In this document: positions 33,903 to 43,300 of the stretch, one piece after another
Layout of the letters: each line of letters starts with the position of its first letter
Position numbering within the stretch: position 1 is the first letter of the stretch
Notes under the pieces: model-generated
What the model was told of the DNA's origin: nothing
Database searches by the model: none
What the model saw: the letters and a program-made list of their open reading frames with translations, nothing else
Program-made: the position numbers and the translations under genes
Origin: Clostridia bacterium
Lineage (GTDB): Bacteria; Bacillota; Clostridia; Oscillospirales; CAG-272
Direction of reading: 5' to 3'
Assembly: GCA_017456895.1 (NCBI GenBank)
Contig: JAFTIN010000003.1
Coordinates: forward strand, 1 to 64,000
Length of the DNA stretch: 64,000 bases

Positions 33903-33937
33903 AAGCAGGACTCCGCTTGGAGTCCTGCTTTTTTACT
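33903..33937 (+). terminator. Intrinsic terminator of trpS
   Basis: A 12-bp stem (AAGCAGGACTCC/GGAGTCCTGCTT) with a four-base loop is followed by TTTTACTTTT, directly after the stop. Confidence 0.92.
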
Positions 33938-33967
33938 TTTAATCGCTATTTTTGTCAGCTTCAGTTG

Positions 33968-34477
33968 TCATATTTCGCTCTTTATTCTACGTTCTCTTTT
34001 GAGAAGTGAGAGCTTGATGTCGATCATCACTCCGACGAACAGCGCGAGAAAAACAGCATACCACACCGGCGCGCTAAGAAAAAGGATCAAGCGATCAAGA
34101 AGGGGAACGAGCCTTATTACCAGAGCGATAGCCACACCCCAGATCACAGAAAATCTCGGACAGACGTAGCCGAGGATATTGCCTCCCTCAAGTGAGTAAT
34201 CCCACAGTCTCTCACCAAGGACACGGTCGGCAAAAAGACCGACCAAAAACTCAACGAGAGTCGCTATAGCCATAGAGAAAAGAGCGAGTAAAATAAAGCT
34301 GTCAACGCCGGATAAAAGCAGATACGATAGGCAAATACCAACCCCGTATATGGGGCAAAAAGGCCCGTAACAAAGCCCGCGGTTGATAAAGCGTCCTGTC
34401 TTGACAGCCGAGTAAATAACCTCGAGAAGCCAGCCTAAAAAAGAAAAGGCAAGAAAATATATCAGGTACTTATACAT
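33968..34477 (-). CDS. CmpB-family membrane protein (putative ABC transporter permease)
   Basis: This 169-residue integral membrane protein has about five helices. The N-terminal FLGWLLEVIYSAVKTGRFINRG and the following LCYGPFCPIYGVG are the diagnostic block of PF06541, a Firmicute family annotated as putative ABC transporter permease (CmpB-like). LWDYSLEGGNILGYVCPRFSVIWG in the second half also fits. No ATPase gene accompanies it here, so a transport role is uncertain. The ribosome site is weak (AGGGT next to the start). Its stop is 71 nt from the trpS stop, on the opposite strand. Confidence 0.85.
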   Translation of the reverse strand: MYKYLIYFLAFSFLGWLLEVIYSAVKTGRFINRGLCYGPFCPIYGVGICLSYLLLSGVDSFILLALFSMAIATLVEFLVGLFADRVLGERLWDYSLEGGNILGYVCPRFSVIWGVAIALVIRLVPLLDRLILFLSAPVWYAVFLALFVGVMIDIKLSLLKRERRIKSEI

Positions 34478-34517
34478 ACCCTTATTTTCTTACCTTTTTC
34501 AGATTTTATTACCCAAT

Positions 34518-35207
34518 TTATAACTCGACCGTCTCGTATGGGGAGATGATCATTCTGTCATCAAAATCAAAATCGTCGGGATCGACGTCGTCAACGAGTC
34601 CGTAGTGAATCGGTACAGCACACTTTGCGCCTATCTCGTAGGCAAAGTCGGCAGCATCCTTCGCATTCATGTTATTGCCCTTTCCGTTAATGGGAAGGAA
34701 GGCGTAGTCCACACCGTCCTCGACGAGGTCGAGACAATCGTCAATAACGTCAAAGTTATAGAGAGTATCACCGCTTACGTAATAGGTCTTCTCTCCGTCG
34801 TCAAGAATAAATCCGACTGCTTCCGTTTCGCTGTGCTCCGCCTTGACGGAGTAGAACGTCACACCGCCCTCGCTCCATACAGAGTGAGGAACAAGACGCA
34901 CAAGGTTGTGCTCATATCCGAGCTCGGTAAGTCGCTCGTAGGCCGAGCCGCCGGCAAGTACGGTTATCTCCTTACCGCCCCTCTTAAGAAACACGTCGAG
35001 TGTCGCGGGATCAAGGTGATCTATATGCGAGTGAGTAATGAGTATCACGTCAGGCTCCACTTCAAAGAAGCTCTCGTCAACGGGTATCCTACGTCTCTTC
35101 CTTTCGCACCTATCCCCGAGCGAGTCGGAAAGATAGGGATCGACCAGAACGGTCAGTCTGTCATTCTCAAAAAGCAGTCCTGCCTGAGTTAACCATGTTA
35201 CCTTCAT
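34518..35207 (-). CDS. Metallo-beta-lactamase-fold hydrolase, UlaG-like
   Basis: This 229-residue hydrolase has the metal-binding HSHIDH motif near residue 60 (ILITHSHIDHLDP). A second ligand set appears in KAEHSETEAVGF, YYVSGDTLYNF and the late IPIHYG histidine. The N-terminal MKVTWLTQAGLLFE, where H in the usual GHAG-type motif is replaced by QAG, and DPYLSD are typical of the UlaG/L-ascorbate-6-phosphate lactonase-like branch. The true substrate is unknown. The ATG at 35207 follows TTGGAGAAATAT; a TTG four codons earlier would start inside the ribosome site. Confidence 0.85.
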   Translation of the reverse strand: MKVTWLTQAGLLFENDRLTVLVDPYLSDSLGDRCERKRRRIPVDESFFEVEPDVILITHSHIDHLDPATLDVFLKRGGKEITVLAGGSAYERLTELGYEHNLVRLVPHSVWSEGGVTFYSVKAEHSETEAVGFILDDGEKTYYVSGDTLYNFDVIDDCLDLVEDGVDYAFLPINGKGNNMNAKDAADFAYEIGAKCAVPIHYGLVDDVDPDDFDFDDRMIISPYETVEL

Positions 35208-35542
35208 ATATTTCTCCAATCAATTATAAATATCGTTCTCGTTCCGTTATTACGCAAATTTGACAATTATAGTTTACTAAAATTAGCAACTCCGCAAATT
35301 CGGCCGTTACTTTTGTCTTTGTATACTTATACACCGCGGAGCAAAACATATATCTCGGATAGCCCTATATTCGTCAAAGTGGCCTACCGTACATAAAGCC
35401 TGCCTCACACATTCTCGTATCAGGCCTCCATCTTATCTATACCTTTTCTCCGTTTTTTATTCTTCCCTTATATCTTATCACAAAATACGCTTACTTGTCA
35501 ATCAAAACTTATTACGCTTTTACTATTATTTAAAATAAGGTA
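35208..35542. other. AT-rich intergenic stretch, no gene seen
   Basis: No credible ORF, tRNA or known RNA is visible. The only structure noted is a set of overlapping inverted repeats, GCCTG (35398-35402)/CAGGC (35421-35425) and GGCCT (35381-35385)/AGGCC (35422-35426), which are mutually exclusive. It may contain the promoter of the hydrolase gene on minus; a TATAAT is present there but the -35 is poor. Confidence 0.5.
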
Positions 35543-35571
35543 TTGACTTTTCTTTATCTTTGTAGTAAAAT
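35543..35571 (+). promoter_or_regulatory. SigA promoter of the ileS T-box leader
   Basis: TTGACT (35543-35548) and TAAAAT (35566-35571) are spaced by 17 bp, just before the T-box RNA. Confidence 0.8.
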
Positions 35572-35589
35572 CTATATGTAAAAAATCTA

Positions 35590-35910
35590 AAGACTGTGAC
35601 GAAGACAGTAGCCGTACGGAAAAGGTGCAGAGAGTCGGGGTAGGTGTGAGCCCGATACGGAGTACGTACAGACGGTTATCCGAGACGGATCTCATCCCGG
35701 AGCACCGTGGCAGACGATGAAGGGGCGCTCCCTCTCCTGCCGTGAATATCACTTCCGAGTCGCGCTTGTGAAAGCAGGAGCACCCTTACCGCTTCCCTGA
35801 TAAGTAATGAGCGTCGGAGCCCTACCGTAATATCGGGCGCATATTGATGGATATGTGAATGGATGGTATAAGTGTTTTTTCCGTTTCCATATTGGGGGCG
35901 GTTTTTTTAT
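35590..35910 (+). ncRNA. T-box leader, isoleucine-specific
   Basis: A T-box senses uncharged tRNA and prevents termination. Stem I closes by GTGAC-GAAG (35597-35605) with CTTC-CGA-GTCGC (35753-35764). The loop-E AGTA lies at 35608, the distal AGAGA-type GCAGAGAG at 35628-35635, and the GGTG partner loop at 35644. The specifier context GAATATCAC places ATC (Ile) at 35749-35751, matching the ileS gene downstream. TGGT (35864-35867), able to pair with the tRNA ACCA end, lies just before the terminator. The antiterminator departs from the usual TGGNACCGCG consensus. Stem I contains about 70 extra bases forming two hairpins. Identification rests on motifs and the downstream gene. Confidence 0.85.
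35881..35908 (+). terminator. T-box-controlled terminator
   Basis: CCGTTTCC pairs with GGGGGCGG (GU-rich eight-base stem) and is followed by seven T. Its 5' arm overlaps the expected antiterminator, the normal T-box switch. Confidence 0.75.
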
Positions 35911-36183
35911 TTGTCGGAACGACAAATAAAAAATGAAGCGCACCTTAGCGGTGCATGAAAAATGAAGCAGCCTGCGGCTATGAAGCGTGGCTTCGCCACA
36001 CGGAGAAGTTAGAGTGCGCTTCGCTTCATGTTCCGCTTGCGGAATGCTTCATACGAACGAAGTGAGTGCTTCATGAAAGTCGACAGACTTTTGCTTCATA
36101 TCGCGTAAGCGATGCTTCATTCAATGAAGTTGCTGCTTCATATTCGCATGGCAAATGCTATGTATCGCTGCACGAATGCTTTT
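35909..36183. repeat. Array of variable mini-hairpins separated by the heptamer ATGAAGC/GCTTCAT
   Basis: Between the T-box terminator and ileS the heptamer ATGAAGC occurs at 35933, 35962 and 35980, then in reverse orientation as GCTTCAT at 36023, 36046, 36068, 36093, 36114 and 36135. Between heptamers sit short hairpins with different sequences but preserved pairing: 35940-35954 (GCACC/GGTGC), 35970-35978 (GCC/GGC), 35987-35999 (GTGGC/GCCAC), 36031-36044 (TTCCGC/GCGGAA), 36076-36091 (AAAGTC/GACTTT), 36100-36113 (ATCGC/GCGAT) and 36142-36156. An 8-bp hairpin (35909-35927) precedes the array. In the right half units recur every 21-25 bp. No ORF spans it. I know no named element of this form. 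Confidence 0.8.
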
Positions 36184-36232
36184 TGAAATTAATTGTTAAA
36201 ATATACACGGGCTATGCCCAAAAGGAGAAAAA

Positions 36233-39200
36233 ATGGATATCTATGAGAAGGTCTCAACGAACTTAAACTTTGTTGAGAGAGAAAAAGCTACCAGAAAATT
36301 CTGGGAAGAAAACAAAGTCTTCGAGAAGAGTATCGCCGACAGGGAGGGTCACGACAATTACACCTTCTTTGACGGCCCGCCTACCGCCAACGGTAAGCCC
36401 CATATCGGCCACGTGCTCACTCGAGTAATCAAGGATATGGTACCCCGCTACCAGACCATGAAGGGCAAGCGCGTCCTCCGTAAGGCAGGCTGGGATACAC
36501 ACGGTCTGCCCGTTGAGCTCGAGGTTGAGAAAAAGCTCGGTATCGACGGCAAGGATCAGATCGAGGCTTACGGCCTCGAGCCCTTCATCGGACACTGCAA
36601 GGAGTCCGTATGGAAGTACAAGGAAATGTGGGAGGACTTCTCCGGAACTGTCGGCTTTTGGGCTGATATGGAGCACCCCTACGTAACCTACACTAACGAC
36701 TTTATCGAGTCCGAGTGGTGGGCTCTAAAGCAGATCTGGGATAAGGGCCTTCTTTACAAGGGCTTCAAGATAGTTCCCTACTGCCCCCGTTGCGGCACTC
36801 CCCTCTCCAGCCACGAGGTCGCGCAGGGCTATAAGACCGTAAAGGAGAAGTCCGCTATCGCGCGCTTCAAGTGCAGGGATGAGGACGCCTACTACCTCGC
36901 GTGGACCACAACCCCCTGGACTCTGCCCTCCAACGTTGCGCTCTGTGTTAACCCCAAGGACACATACTGCAAGGTATCCTGCATTGACGGCAACGTCTAC
37001 TATATGGCAGAGGCTCTGCTCAACAAGGTGCTCTCTCCTCTTGCTAAGGAGGAGGGCGAGGTAGCCTACACCGTGCTTGAAAGAATGACCGGTAAGGACC
37101 TCGAAAGACGCGAGTACGTGCCCCTCTTCGACTTCACCGCCGACGAGGTAACCAGACAGAAGGCAAAGGCGCACTACATCGTATGCGACGACTACGTAAC
37201 CATGTCCGACGGTACCGGTATCGTACACATTGCTCCCGCATTCGGCGAGGATGACTCCAAGGTCGGCAGAAAGTACGACCTGCCCTTCGTACAGTTCGTT
37301 GACGGCAAGGGTGAGCTCACGTCGGGCACCCCCTATGCAGGCATCTTCGTCAAAAAGGCTGACCCTATCATCCTTGAGGACCTCGCGAAGATGGGTAAGC
37401 TCTTCTCCGCTCCCAAGTTTGAGCACGACTATCCTCACTGCTGGAGATGTAACACGCCCCTCATCTACTACGCTCGCGACACTTGGTTTATCAAAATGAC
37501 CGCCGTACGCGATAATCTCATAAAGAACAACAACACAGTCAACTGGATCCCCGAGAATATCGGTAAGGGACGCTTTGGCGACTGGCTCGAGAACGTGCAG
37601 GACTGGGGTCTCTCCCGTAACAGATACTGGGGCACGCCCCTCAACATCTGGGAGTGCTCCTGCGGTCACAGGCATTCCATCGGCTCTATCGCCGAGCTTA
37701 AGAGCATGTCAAAGAACTGCCCCGAGAACATTGAGCTTCACCGCCCCTTCATCGACGCGGTAACCATCACCTGTCCCGAGTGCGGCGGCGAGATGAAGCG
37801 TGTCAGCGAGGTTATCGACTGCTGGTTCGACTCGGGCTCTATGCCCTTTGCTCAGTGGCACTACCCCTTCGAGAACAAGGAGGTCTTCCACTCTCAGTTC
37901 CCCGCAGACTTCATCAGTGAGGGCGTTGACCAGACACGCGGCTGGTTCTACTCTCTCATGGCTATATCCACCCTCATCTTTGACTGCGCGCCCTACAAGA
38001 ACGTTCTCGTTCTCGGTCACGTCCTCGATAAAGAGGGACAGAAGATGTCCAAGTCCAAGGGCAACGCGGTAGATCCCTTCGAGGCTCTCGAGACCTACGG
38101 CGCAGACGCCATCCGCTGGTACTTCTACTCCAACTCCGCTCCCTGGCTTCCCAACCGTTTCTTCGGTGAGGCCGTAGTCGAGGGACAGAGAAAGTTTATG
38201 GGTACGCTCTGGAACACCTACGCGTTCTACGCTCTGTACGCCAACATCGACGGCTTTGATCCTACCAAGTATACACTCAACAAGGATACCCTCTCCGTAA
38301 TGGATAAGTGGATCCTCTCCAAGCTCAACTCGGCAGTAAAGTCGGTTGACAGCATGCTCGCTTCCTATAAGATCACCGAGGCTACGAGAGTCCTTGAGGA
38401 CTTCGTCGACCAGCTCTCCAACTGGTACGTGCGCCGCAGCCGTGAGAGATTCTGGGTCAAGGACATGCCCGAGGATAAGGTCAACGCATACCTCACCCTC
38501 TACAACTGTCTTGTAACCATCGCTAAGGTGTCCGCTCCCATGATCCCCTTCATGACCGAGGATATATACAGAAACCTCGTCGGAAGTGTGGATAAGTCGG
38601 CACCCGTGTCAATTCATCTGTGCTCCTTCCCCGAAGCAGACGAGTCTATGATCGACAAGTCTCTTGAGGAAAATATGGAGGAGGTTATGGATATCGTCGT
38701 GCTCGGCAGAGCCTGCAGAAACGCGGCGGCTATCAAGAACCGTCAGCCCATCGGCAAGATGTACGTCAAGACCGATAAGGTGCCCGACGGCAGCTTCGTA
38801 CCGGTTATCGCAGAGGAGCTCAACCTCAAGGAAGTTGAGTTCACCGACAACGTACGCTCCTTCACCACCTACACCTTCAAGCCCCAGCTCCGTACCGTAG
38901 GACCTAAGTACGGTAAGTTCCTCGGCGGCATCAGAAATACCCTTGCTACCCTCGACGGCAACGACGCTATGGATGAGCTTGAGGCTAAGGGCTCGATCAC
39001 CTTTGAGGTTGGAGGCTCCGAGATCGTTCTCACCAAGGAGGATCTGCTCATCGAGATGACCAAGAAGGAGGGCTTCGAGTCGCTCCAGGATCACGGTGTG
39101 ACCGTAGTTATCGACAAGAACCTCACCCCCGAGCTTATCGAGGAGGGTAACGTCCGCGAGATCATCTCCAAGATCCAGACCATGCGTAAGGATTCCGGCT

Positions 39201-39391
39201 TTGAGGTTATGGATAACATCAAGATCTCCTTCACCGGCAACGCGACCGTTGAGGCTATTGCAGGCAGAAACGCAGAGGAGATCAAGTCCGAGACACTCGG
39301 TGTCGAGCTCACCGTAGGCAAAACTCTCACCCACTCCAAGGAATGGAACATCAACGGCGAGAACGTAACTATCTCGGTCGAGAAGGTCTAA
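36233..39391 (+). CDS. ileS: Isoleucyl-tRNA synthetase
   Basis: This 1052-residue class I synthetase charges tRNA-Ile and edits mischarged valine. The HIGH motif lies in GPPTANGKPHIGHVL near 49 and KMSKS in GQKMSKSKGNAVDPF near 602. The editing domain (about 190-400) contains AWTTTPWTLPSN and GTGIVHIAPAFGEDD. The anticodon-binding domain follows, and then a long C-terminal part like that of the mupirocin-resistant-type (eukaryote-like) IleRS of many Clostridia. Its size, about 1050 rather than 930, and the YPHCWRCNTPLIYYARDTWF block fit that type. AGGAG lies six nt before the ATG. Expression is controlled by the T-box about 320 nt upstream, through the hairpin array. Confidence 0.97.
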   Translation: MDIYEKVSTNLNFVEREKATRKFWEENKVFEKSIADREGHDNYTFFDGPPTANGKPHIGHVLTRVIKDMVPRYQTMKGKRVLRKAGWDTHGLPVELEVEKKLGIDGKDQIEAYGLEPFIGHCKESVWKYKEMWEDFSGTVGFWADMEHPYVTYTNDFIESEWWALKQIWDKGLLYKGFKIVPYCPRCGTPLSSHEVAQGYKTVKEKSAIARFKCRDEDAYYLAWTTTPWTLPSNVALCVNPKDTYCKVSCIDGNVYYMAEALLNKVLSPLAKEEGEVAYTVLERMTGKDLERREYVPLFDFTADEVTRQKAKAHYIVCDDYVTMSDGTGIVHIAPAFGEDDSKVGRKYDLPFVQFVDGKGELTSGTPYAGIFVKKADPIILEDLAKMGKLFSAPKFEHDYPHCWRCNTPLIYYARDTWFIKMTAVRDNLIKNNNTVNWIPENIGKGRFGDWLENVQDWGLSRNRYWGTPLNIWECSCGHRHSIGSIAELKSMSKNCPENIELHRPFIDAVTITCPECGGEMKRVSEVIDCWFDSGSMPFAQWHYPFENKEVFHSQFPADFISEGVDQTRGWFYSLMAISTLIFDCAPYKNVLVLGHVLDKEGQKMSKSKGNAVDPFEALETYGADAIRWYFYSNSAPWLPNRFFGEAVVEGQRKFMGTLWNTYAFYALYANIDGFDPTKYTLNKDTLSVMDKWILSKLNSAVKSVDSMLASYKITEATRVLEDFVDQLSNWYVRRSRERFWVKDMPEDKVNAYLTLYNCLVTIAKVSAPMIPFMTEDIYRNLVGSVDKSAPVSIHLCSFPEADESMIDKSLEENMEEVMDIVVLGRACRNAAAIKNRQPIGKMYVKTDKVPDGSFVPVIAEELNLKEVEFTDNVRSFTTYTFKPQLRTVGPKYGKFLGGIRNTLATLDGNDAMDELEAKGSITFEVGGSEIVLTKEDLLIEMTKKEGFESLQDHGVTVVIDKNLTPELIEEGNVREIISKIQTMRKDSGFEVMDNIKISFTGNATVEAIAGRNAEEIKSETLGVELTVGKTLTHSKEWNINGENVTISVEKV

Positions 39392-39429
39392 CAGCCTTTA
39401 AAATTCAGCTCCCCGATAAAGGGAAAATA

Positions 39430-39461
39430 AAGCGGCTATCTTTTTCGGTAGCCGCTTTTTC
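39430..39461 (+). terminator. Intrinsic terminator of ileS
   Basis: AAGCGGCTA/TAGCCGCTT stem with a T-tract, 38 nt after the stop. birA begins 16 nt later. Confidence 0.85.
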
Positions 39462-39476
39462 AAAAAAGGATATATT

Positions 39477-40268
39477 ATGCTTTTAAGTAAGTTAAGAATA
39501 AAGCGCAAGTTAGGCGCTTTATCCAAGGATTTGTCCATAAACATTTACAAAACAATAGATTCTACAAATACTCAGGCTAAACTGCACGCAGAACACGGTA
39601 GATGTAAAAATGCGATATTCATCGCTAAGGAGCAAACTGCGGGCAGGGGAAGGATGGGCAGGAGCTTTATCTCCGAGAGAGGCAAGGGGCTCTATCTTAC
39701 CGTGCTTATCTCAGAGAGGCTGCCCGCCTCCTTCGCTACCTCCCTTACCACCTATATGGCAGTGATAGCCGCCGAAGCTATAGAATCGCTCTCGGGTATA
39801 AGCGTGAATATCAAGTGGGTGAATGACCTCTTAGTCGGAGGTAAAAAGCTCGCCGGCATACTGACCGAGGGGCGCGCAAGCGACGACGGAGAGAGCCTTG
39901 AATATGCCGCGATAGGAATAGGCATAAATCTTTTGAAGCAATCCTTCGATAGCGAAGTCTCAAGGATAGCGACTACGCTCGAGGACGAGTGCGCAAAAAG
40001 GATAGACGCCTATACACTCGCCATAGAGATAGTTAAGCGTTTCTTTGATTCGCTCGATCTCGTCGGCTCGCCCGAGATCGCCGACAGATACAGAAGCCGC
40101 TCCTTCCTTATAGGCAATAGCGTTACCGTGATCAAGGCCGCGGGGAGCTACCCCGCCTTGGTCGAGGGCATAACCGATAGGTGCGAGCTCCTTATCAAGC
40201 GTGAGGACGGAGAAATTGAGATCCTCTCAACAGGTGAGGTCTCGGTAAGGCCAAGCGAGCAAATATAA
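39477..40268 (+). CDS. birA: Biotin-[acetyl-CoA-carboxylase] ligase (no DNA-binding domain)
   Basis: This 263-residue ligase activates biotin as biotinyl-AMP and attaches it to carrier proteins. The catalytic signature GRGRMGRSFISERGKGLY lies near 57-74, and KWVNDLLVGGKKLAGILTE near 114-132 is the family block. The C-terminal SH3-like cap is also present. The N-terminal winged helix of bifunctional BirA is absent, so this is the monofunctional type and not a repressor. AAAAGGA precedes the ATG. It lies just after the ileS terminator, so its promoter is either weak or it depends on readthrough. Confidence 0.92.
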   Translation: MLLSKLRIKRKLGALSKDLSINIYKTIDSTNTQAKLHAEHGRCKNAIFIAKEQTAGRGRMGRSFISERGKGLYLTVLISERLPASFATSLTTYMAVIAAEAIESLSGISVNIKWVNDLLVGGKKLAGILTEGRASDDGESLEYAAIGIGINLLKQSFDSEVSRIATTLEDECAKRIDAYTLAIEIVKRFFDSLDLVGSPEIADRYRSRSFLIGNSVTVIKAAGSYPALVEGITDRCELLIKREDGEIEILSTGEVSVRPSEQI

Positions 40269-40319
40269 TTTCTCCCTACCGAATTTTTACAGCTTCATTG
40301 ATCAAATTATATAAAAATA

Positions 40320-40362
40320 GCCTCAAAACCCGCACCCGTGCAGAGTTTTGAGGCATTTTTTT
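40320..40362. terminator. Bidirectional terminator between birA and addA
   Basis: A 10-bp GCCTCAAAAC/GTTTTGAGGC stem has seven T on plus and a T-rich tract on minus, between convergent genes. Confidence 0.88.
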
Positions 40363-43300
40363 ATCTTGACACGTCAACCGTGTCCCCGAGAGGTAACGAG
40401 TAGACCTCTATGGTTTTCGGGTACTTACCGAACATTAGCTCGACCGCCTTGGCGTAATAGGAGAGCTGGAGCGAATGAGCCTTCTTTAGCTTTTCCTGCG
40501 CTAAGGCCTTATTCTCCCTCTCCTCGGGGGTGAGTCTGTCGGTCTTGTAGTCTATGAGATGATACTCTCCGAGAGAGTCAACGTAAAGACAGTCTATAAC
40601 ACCCTGGACAAGTATGCTCTCATCCTTCAAGAGCTTCTTCTGCTCCTCGTCCTCGGTAAAATCGGATGCTGAGAGCTTGACGTTGAATCTGAACTCGCGA
40701 TAGAGCTTGTCCGCGGAGAGCATATCCTCAAGAAGCCTTGATTTAGCAAAGCCCTCGGCCTCTTTTATTCTTACGAGTGAGGCGTCCTTCTCGGAGAGGA
40801 AGCCCTTCCCCTTAAGAGCTGCGAGCTCTGCCCTTGCTCCGTTCTTATATATCCTCTCAAGGTCACAGAACTGTAGGAGCATATGCGTCGCTATACCGCG
40901 CTCTGCGCTGAGATTAACGCTGTCGGGATTGCGGAATCTCGGCAGGTATCCGCGCTTTTCAGTCTCATCTTCCTCCTCGGTATCTATAACCACCGAGTGC
41001 TCGTCAGAGCCGTCAAGAATGGCGGGATAGAGCTTGGAAACAGAGAGCTTACCGGGTAGGCGTGTCAAATGAGCGCGGGGATATTCGTATTCAAAGCGTC
41101 TCTTCAGCTCCCCAGCAAGTGTGCCGTCGTTAGCGTCCTCGGTTATGGTCAAGCCTTCCTTCTCGAGCTTGTCCTCGCTTGTCACCGTCACCTCATCCTC
41201 GAGCTCCTCCACCGTCATGTCATACGCCTCATCGGTGTAAATGAAGGGTGGCTCACGCAAGAACTCGGTGGGAGTCAGAGTCTTAAACTCCTTCATCTCG
41301 AGTATCATCTTAAGAAGCGAGGAAACACCGTAGACCGAGTACTCGGACATATATTCCCTGCGGGCGGCGATCTCCGCCTCAAAATCATCGAGCTTGGACT
41401 TGGCCTGTCCGACGACGTAAAGCCTTTCTCTGGCTCTGGTGAGAATAACGTAGAGGACTCTCGCCTCCTCCTCTATCTTCTTTCTGTGTCTGTAGTGCTT
41501 TATTACGTTTTTGGTCGAGTTTCTGACCAGGGCAAGGCCGGAGTCGGTACGCAAGAACATACCCATACCGAAGCCCTCCTCGTACTCAAATCTCGGCGGC
41601 TCCATATTATCATGGCTTTGGTTGAAGCTGGCAGTGCCGCCCGCAAAGAAAACTATCGGGTACTCAAGTCCTTTGGAGCCGTGAGCGGTTATGATCCTTA
41701 CCGCGTCGCACTCACCGGGCGCCTCCCTCTTGTCAAAGTCACTTTCCCTGCCCGTCAGCTGATTGATATAGCTTATAAAGTTATACAGCCCTTTGAAGGA
41801 GCCGGACTCAAATCTTCTTGAGTGCTCGTAGAGCAGCATAAGATTATCCTTGCTCTCCTTCTTGCTCGAGCAAAGAGCCAAAAGGCCTGTCTCGTGATAG
41901 AGCCTCATCAAGAGCTTATCCGTCGGTACACCCTCGGAAAGAAGTCTGTAATATGCGAGCTTATCGAGGAATTTCTTTACACGTCCCCCGTCTTCTCCCT
42001 CTGCGCACTTGACGAGCGAGTCATAGAGAGTGTCCGCCTCATATAGCTTTCTGATCAGGGCGATATCACCGATCTTGAAGCCGTATATGGGCGAGCACAT
42101 AAGTCCCGCGAGGTAAACGTCCTTGTGAGGATTGTCAATAGAGTTGAGAAGACACAGCACCAAAAGCACGTCCGCGTTGATGAAGAATCTCTCACTCTCA
42201 GCCATAGCCGAGGGGATACCGTGCTTCTTAAGAGCTCTCGCGTACTTTTCTCCCTTGCCCTTGACGTTACGCATAATTATAGCTATATGCCTCGGCTGAA
42301 TTTTCTCTCCGTTATCGAGATAGCCGTCCTCGAGGAGCTCCTTTATTTTCTCTGCCACGACCTCAGGCACGAGCATAGAGGCATCCTTGACCAGAGAGGC
42401 GCGGGGATCCGTCGGCGGTATGCTCGGAACGAGACATATCTCGGGATATACGTATTTCGGCTCCTCGTGATCATATTTCTTGCTGTATTTGAGTCTATCA
42501 TCCTCTACGTATCCGATACTGTCGCGCAGATAGTAGAACAGTCTGTCGAATATATCGTTCACAAAGTCGATGACACCCTCGTCACACCTGAAGTTATTCG
42601 ACATAAAGATAGAGGCATAAGGGTAGTCACCGTTTGTTCCGAGGGGCGGAAAACTCTTTTTCATCCCCGCGAAGATCCGTGGATTAGCGCTTCTGAACTC
42701 GTAGATAGATTGCTTTATATCACCTACCATAAAACGGTTGGTGTCGGTCGAGATGGCCTCGAATATTTTATTCTGAAGACTGTTGACGTCCTGGTACTCG
42801 TCGATATAAACGGCGCGGTAGAGCCCTGCCTGATCCCTTGCGACGTCGGTCCTCTCACCGTTTTGCCAGAGGCACTCGTAGGTATAACGCTCAACGTCGG
42901 TAAACTCGCAGATACCCCTTCTTATCTTCTCCTGTCTGAAGAGCCTGTCAAACTCGCGGATCACGCGGTATAAGACGTCGAACTGACGGTGAAGCCCCGA
43001 ATAGGCTATCCTCCACTCCTCCTCTGTATGGCGGAAGAAGTCGTCGCGCATCTTAAACAGCTCCTCCTTGAAGGAGTTGCGCACAGCGGTGATGGGCGGA
43101 AGATTGTCCTTCTTGGAGACCGAGGCTCCTCTCTTAAACTCGCAGAGCATAAGAGCCTCTCTTATCTGTTCATACCCGTTTTTAGCCGCGAGAGTGTCGA
43201 CCATGGTTATAGCATCGGTAATCATCTCGACGATCTTTGCGTGCTTAGGATCTCCTATAGCCTCCACCTCGTCAAGTATGTCCGTAAACACCTTTTTGTA

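Noticed and set aside
35749-35943. Short reverse ORFs in the T-box region
   Set aside because: They overlap a structured RNA leader and have no ribosome site or recognisable sequence.
35933-36141. CRISPR array
   Set aside because: The repeated unit is only 7 bp, it changes orientation within the array, the intervening segments are self-complementary, and no cas genes are near.
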